NCBI GenBank assembly: GCA_002167365.1
Contig: NHCU01000022.1
Coordinates: 5,794-14,602, forward strand
Length of the DNA: 8,809 nt
DNA from: Betaproteobacteria bacterium TMED41
GTDB taxonomy: Bacteria; Pseudomonadota; Gammaproteobacteria; Burkholderiales; Burkholderiaceae_A
Direction of reading: 5' to 3'
Shown one piece after another: positions 6,597 through 8,809 of this stretch. The position numbers were made by a program, and so were the translations under genes. Under the pieces are notes generated by a model. The model saw nothing but the letters and a program-made list of their open reading frames with translations, was not told the origin of the DNA and did no database searches. Position 1 is the stretch's first letter; each line of letters opens with the position of its first letter.

Positions 6597-7793
6597 TTAA
6601 ACATCAATTAAAATTTTTAATAATTTTTTTGAAGAATTTTTCCAACAAAATTTCTCTGTTGTTGCTTTTGCGTTTTTTATAATTTTTGCTCTGACAGTCG
6701 GATCATTCATAAGTTTGTAGATTTGTTCTGACCACTCCAAATAGTCATTTGGGTCGGCAAATAACGCACTATCTTCTAATACTTCTGTCATAGCGGGCTT
6801 TCTGCTACATACACTTGGAACTTCCAATAATGCTGCCTCCAATGGAGGTAGGCCAAACCCTTCGTACAAGCTAGGAAAAACTAATACCGAAGCCCTACTC
6901 ATCACGAAAGCTATAGCATCATCTTTTAACCAACCTAGAAAGTACGCTTTATCGATAATTTTTAAATCCTCACAAATACTTATCAATTCTTCATTTTCAC
7001 CAATAAAGACAACTTTAGTTTTTTTTAACTTTTGAGTAGTGAGTGCCTTGATTACAACCTTGGCATTTTTATGAAAATCATTAGAACCAAGAAAAAGTAC
7101 AAAAGGATCATTGGGAATCTTGACAATACTAAATTTGTCTATTTTTGTTTTTTCTAAACCAGGACTAACAACCGAGATTTTTTCTCTTTTAATTCCCAGA
7201 AAATTTGTTATGTCACGAGCACTAGATTCACTAAGAGTAACAATTTTTCTAGAATTTTTAGCTATCAATTGGAAATTTTTTTTCCAATTATTAACAACTA
7301 CCTCAGGAAAAAAATCTTCTAATATTAAGGGAATTACATCCATAACCATAACAACGGAATTTTCAGGAATCGAACAATTACACCAATGAATTGATGAAAA
7401 AAAATAAACATCAACACAACTCAAATCATACTTCTTAAATTTTCTCTTTTTTTCACTGGATAATATTTTAAATTCTTTATCAAAATCTATTACTTTTACA
7501 ATTTGACTAAACAAATTTTTTGTAACTCTCCCGATTCCTCTTTTGTCATTTAAAGGACCGGTCGCAAAAGCAATAACTTTTCCTTCTAGTGGAAAAAGAA
7601 AAAACTTTTTTCCTATGCGGTTTTCAAAAATTGAATAATGGTGAAAATGATTCTTATCTAAAACCCCTGGTAAAACAAAATAAAAATTTTGTTTTAAAAA
7701 AAAGGCTAGGCTTGGATTTCTTCGAAAAAAAAACTTGATTATTTTTTTTAATTTAAAAATATTGACCAACCAAGAAATTTTGTTAGCTATCAT
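6597..7793 (-). CDS. GT4-family glycosyltransferase with N-terminal extension
   Basis: This 398-residue retaining GT-B glycosyltransferase is likely involved in assembling the same or another cell-surface glycan. The GT4 fold begins around residue 73 (VIAFATGPL) with the acceptor-side loop GIGRVTKNL (86-94). DVIPLI (152-157) and TLSESSARDI (186-195) follow. The donor domain has FLGSNDFHKN (234-243), FIGENEEL (263-270) and FPSLYEGFGLPPLEA (306-320), with the EX7E pair E311/E319. This resembles WbdA/MtfB-type mannosyl- or rhamnosyltransferases, but donor and linkage cannot be read from sequence. Residues 1-72 are very basic and hydrophobic (KKIIKFFFRR near 16-25) and precede the usual fold; they may dock the protein to the membrane. 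The ATG lies inside the 3' end of nadC (11-base overlap) and no other Met occurs before the fold, so this start and coupling to nadC are plausible. No Shine-Dalgarno is seen. Confidence 0.87.
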   Translation of the reverse strand: MIANKISWLVNIFKLKKIIKFFFRRNPSLAFFLKQNFYFVLPGVLDKNHFHHYSIFENRIGKKFFLFPLEGKVIAFATGPLNDKRGIGRVTKNLFSQIVKVIDFDKEFKILSSEKKRKFKKYDLSCVDVYFFSSIHWCNCSIPENSVVMVMDVIPLILEDFFPEVVVNNWKKNFQLIAKNSRKIVTLSESSARDITNFLGIKREKISVVSPGLEKTKIDKFSIVKIPNDPFVLFLGSNDFHKNAKVVIKALTTQKLKKTKVVFIGENEELISICEDLKIIDKAYFLGWLKDDAIAFVMSRASVLVFPSLYEGFGLPPLEAALLEVPSVCSRKPAMTEVLEDSALFADPNDYLEWSEQIYKLMNDPTVRAKIIKNAKATTEKFCWKNSSKKLLKILIDV

Positions 7794-8670
7794 TTTTTAT
7801 TAACATAGTAAAATCAACAGCGCTTACATCTTTTGTTAGATTGCCAATAGAAATCCTTTCTACACCGGTTTTCGCTATTGAGGCAAGCGATTTTAAATTA
7901 ACCCCCCCTGATACTTCAAGCACAGCTTTTTTTTTACTGATACTTACTGCTTGAATAAGCATATTAATGCTGAAATTATCTAGCAAAATATTTTTAATTC
8001 CCATTGATAAAGCAAGTTTTAGCTCCCGAATACTTTCAACCTCAACTTGAATATCGCTGGTTATAATCAACTTTCTGCCATTAGTTTTGTGGAAATCTTG
8101 CATTTTACTTTTTAAACCAACTATTCCACCTAGACACTTTAAATGATTTTCTTTAAATAACATATGGTCCCACAGGCCAAGTCTTTGATTTTCTCCACCT
8201 CCAATACGAACGGCATATTTTTGAGCCAATCTCAAACCCGGTTGTGTTTTTCTTGTGTCGTAGATGCAACAATAAGGATTTCCCACCTTAACTTGTTTTA
8301 GAGCTCGCAAATACTTTTTCGTTGTTGTTGCGGTTGCTGATAAAAGCTGTAAAAAATTTAAAGCGCTCCTTTCTGCTTCCAAAATGCTTTTTCCATCGCC
8401 ATATATGGTGCAGATGATTTCATTTTCTTTGATTAAATCTCCATCTGACTTAAGAAAATCTACTTTGACTTCAGAATTAATGCGCTTAAAACATTCATTA
8501 CACCAATCCAAACCGCACAAAACTGCACTATCTCTTGAAATGATTCTAGCTTCTATTTTCTGAGTATTGATAAAAGATTCGGTAATGCCACCAGTACCAA
8601 CATCCTCACGTAAAGCATCTTCAACATTTCTTGCTCGAGCCTCCTCGAGGGTTTCAATTTTTCGGAACAT
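7783..8670 (-). CDS. nadC: Nicotinate-nucleotide pyrophosphorylase (carboxylating); quinolinate phosphoribosyltransferase
   Basis: This cytoplasmic enzyme joins quinolinate and PRPP to give nicotinate mononucleotide, CO2 and pyrophosphate, the step after NadA. At 295 residues it has normal length. Family motifs are LREDVGTGGIT (20-30), ERSALNFLQLLS (100-111), DTRKTQPGLR (138-147), KYAVRIGGGENQR (151-163), KENH (173-176), LLDN (229-232), EVSGGV (252-257) and ISIGNLT (273-279). Three places differ from the usual consensus: GDIT reads GGIT (G28), SGIAT reads SATAT, and NHR reads NQR (Q162). I recall the last as natural in some proteobacterial (betaproteobacterial) NadC proteins, so activity is not in doubt from this alone. 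The ATG lies within the 3' end of nadA, giving a 17-base overlap, and its 3' end overlaps the glycosyltransferase start. No Shine-Dalgarno precedes it, consistent with coupling to nadA. Confidence 0.95.
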   Translation of the reverse strand: MFRKIETLEEARARNVEDALREDVGTGGITESFINTQKIEARIISRDSAVLCGLDWCNECFKRINSEVKVDFLKSDGDLIKENEIICTIYGDGKSILEAERSALNFLQLLSATATTTKKYLRALKQVKVGNPYCCIYDTRKTQPGLRLAQKYAVRIGGGENQRLGLWDHMLFKENHLKCLGGIVGLKSKMQDFHKTNGRKLIITSDIQVEVESIRELKLALSMGIKNILLDNFSINMLIQAVSISKKKAVLEVSGGVNLKSLASIAKTGVERISIGNLTKDVSAVDFTMLIKNDS

Positions 8671-8809
8671 TTTTTTGAGTGAAGTCCAACATTCTCCCTA
8701 AACTTACTTTTGCCCTTGTTATGGTTTCTTGATTAACCATTATTTCATCTGTTCCCATTTCTAATGAGTTTAAAATTCCATCAAGACTATTCATAGCCAT
8801 CCACGGACA
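8654..8809 (-). CDS. nadA: Quinolinate synthase, C-terminal end (gene continues past right edge)
   Basis: The last 51 codons of nadA run from the right window edge to a TGA at 8654-8656. The translation begins CPWMAMNSLDGIL and includes TRAKVSLGRMLDF near the end. This corresponds to the C-terminus of the E. coli-type NadA, where CAWMAMNGL carries one of the three cysteine ligands of the [4Fe-4S] cluster and RMLDF closes the fold. The first residue visible is therefore likely a cluster cysteine. NadA condenses iminoaspartate from NadB with dihydroxyacetone phosphate to give quinolinate, the NadC substrate. The 5' part and promoter of the nadA-nadC-glycosyltransferase unit lie outside the window. 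The reading frame is open throughout and overlaps nadC by 17 bases. Confidence 0.93.
   Translation of the reverse strand, partial: CPWMAMNSLDGILNSLEMGTDEIMVNQETITRAKVSLGRMLDFTQKNVPKN

Noticed and set aside
6607..6621. AT-only palindrome near the convergent gene ends, considered as a terminator
   Set aside because: ATTAAAA/TTTTAAT has no GC pairs and essentially no loop, and it is part of the GT4 C-terminal codons. A stable intrinsic terminator is unlikely.
7267..7289. Perfect 9-base inverted repeat AATTGGAAA / TTTCCAATT with a 5-base loop
   Set aside because: It lies inside the GT4 coding sequence, encodes a normal NWKKNFQ stretch, is AT-rich, and has no T-tail or operator context in either direction.
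7111..7389. 92-codon plus-strand open frame opposite the second GT4 gene
   Set aside because: It is antisense to a conserved coding region, with low-complexity Ile/Thr/Ser composition and no recognisable family or start signal.
1..8809. Searched by eye for CRISPR repeats, tRNAs, transposase genes, toxin-antitoxin pairs and attachment sites
   Set aside because: None were found. Every stretch longer than about 100 bases is accounted for by recognised protein-coding genes.

Overview
The window is a densely packed, AT-rich stretch of chromosome (by eye about one third G+C, with many A or T runs of 8-9 bases) from what is probably a Gram-negative bacterium. The L-aspartate oxidase and nicotinate-nucleotide pyrophosphorylase are of proteobacterial type. 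The NadB resembles the E. coli enzyme along its whole length. A low-GC proteobacterium, possibly a betaproteobacterium such as a streamlined Methylophilales- or Burkholderiales-like lineage, is my best guess, but I cannot place it firmly. There is no tRNA, rRNA, CRISPR array, insertion sequence or phage gene, and no gene-free stretch longer than about 100 bases.

Two themes are interleaved: export and assembly of a surface polysaccharide, and de novo NAD synthesis. At the left edge, on the minus strand, lies the N-terminal half of an ABC-2 polysaccharide export permease (Wzm-like). Its frame breaks at a run of 11 A and then stays open in another frame to the window edge. An 85-base divergent spacer (426-510) separates it from a plus-strand five-gene block (511-6586) with overlaps or 1-2 base gaps at every junction. 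The order is GDP-mannose 4,6-dehydratase (gmd), GDP-4-keto-6-deoxymannose reductase (rmd), a GT4 glycosyltransferase, a WcaJ-type polyprenyl-phosphate sugar-1-phosphate transferase, and L-aspartate oxidase (nadB).

Converging on nadB with only 10 bases between stop codons is a minus-strand block. Read in its own direction it is the 3' end of quinolinate synthase (nadA, cut by the right edge), then nadC, then a second GT4 glycosyltransferase. Neighbouring genes in this block overlap by 17 and 11 bases.

Working together, Gmd and Rmd would convert GDP-mannose to GDP-D-rhamnose. The WcaJ-like enzyme would load the first sugar phosphate on undecaprenyl phosphate, the two GT4 enzymes would extend the chain, and the ABC permease (with an ATPase expected outside the window) would export it. 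NadB, NadA and NadC would take L-aspartate to nicotinate mononucleotide. The most notable points are the frame break in the permease, the placement of NAD genes in the same apparent transcription units as polysaccharide genes, and the lack of clear Shine-Dalgarno sequences at every visible start. I see no sign of an undescribed defence, mobile or catalytic system.
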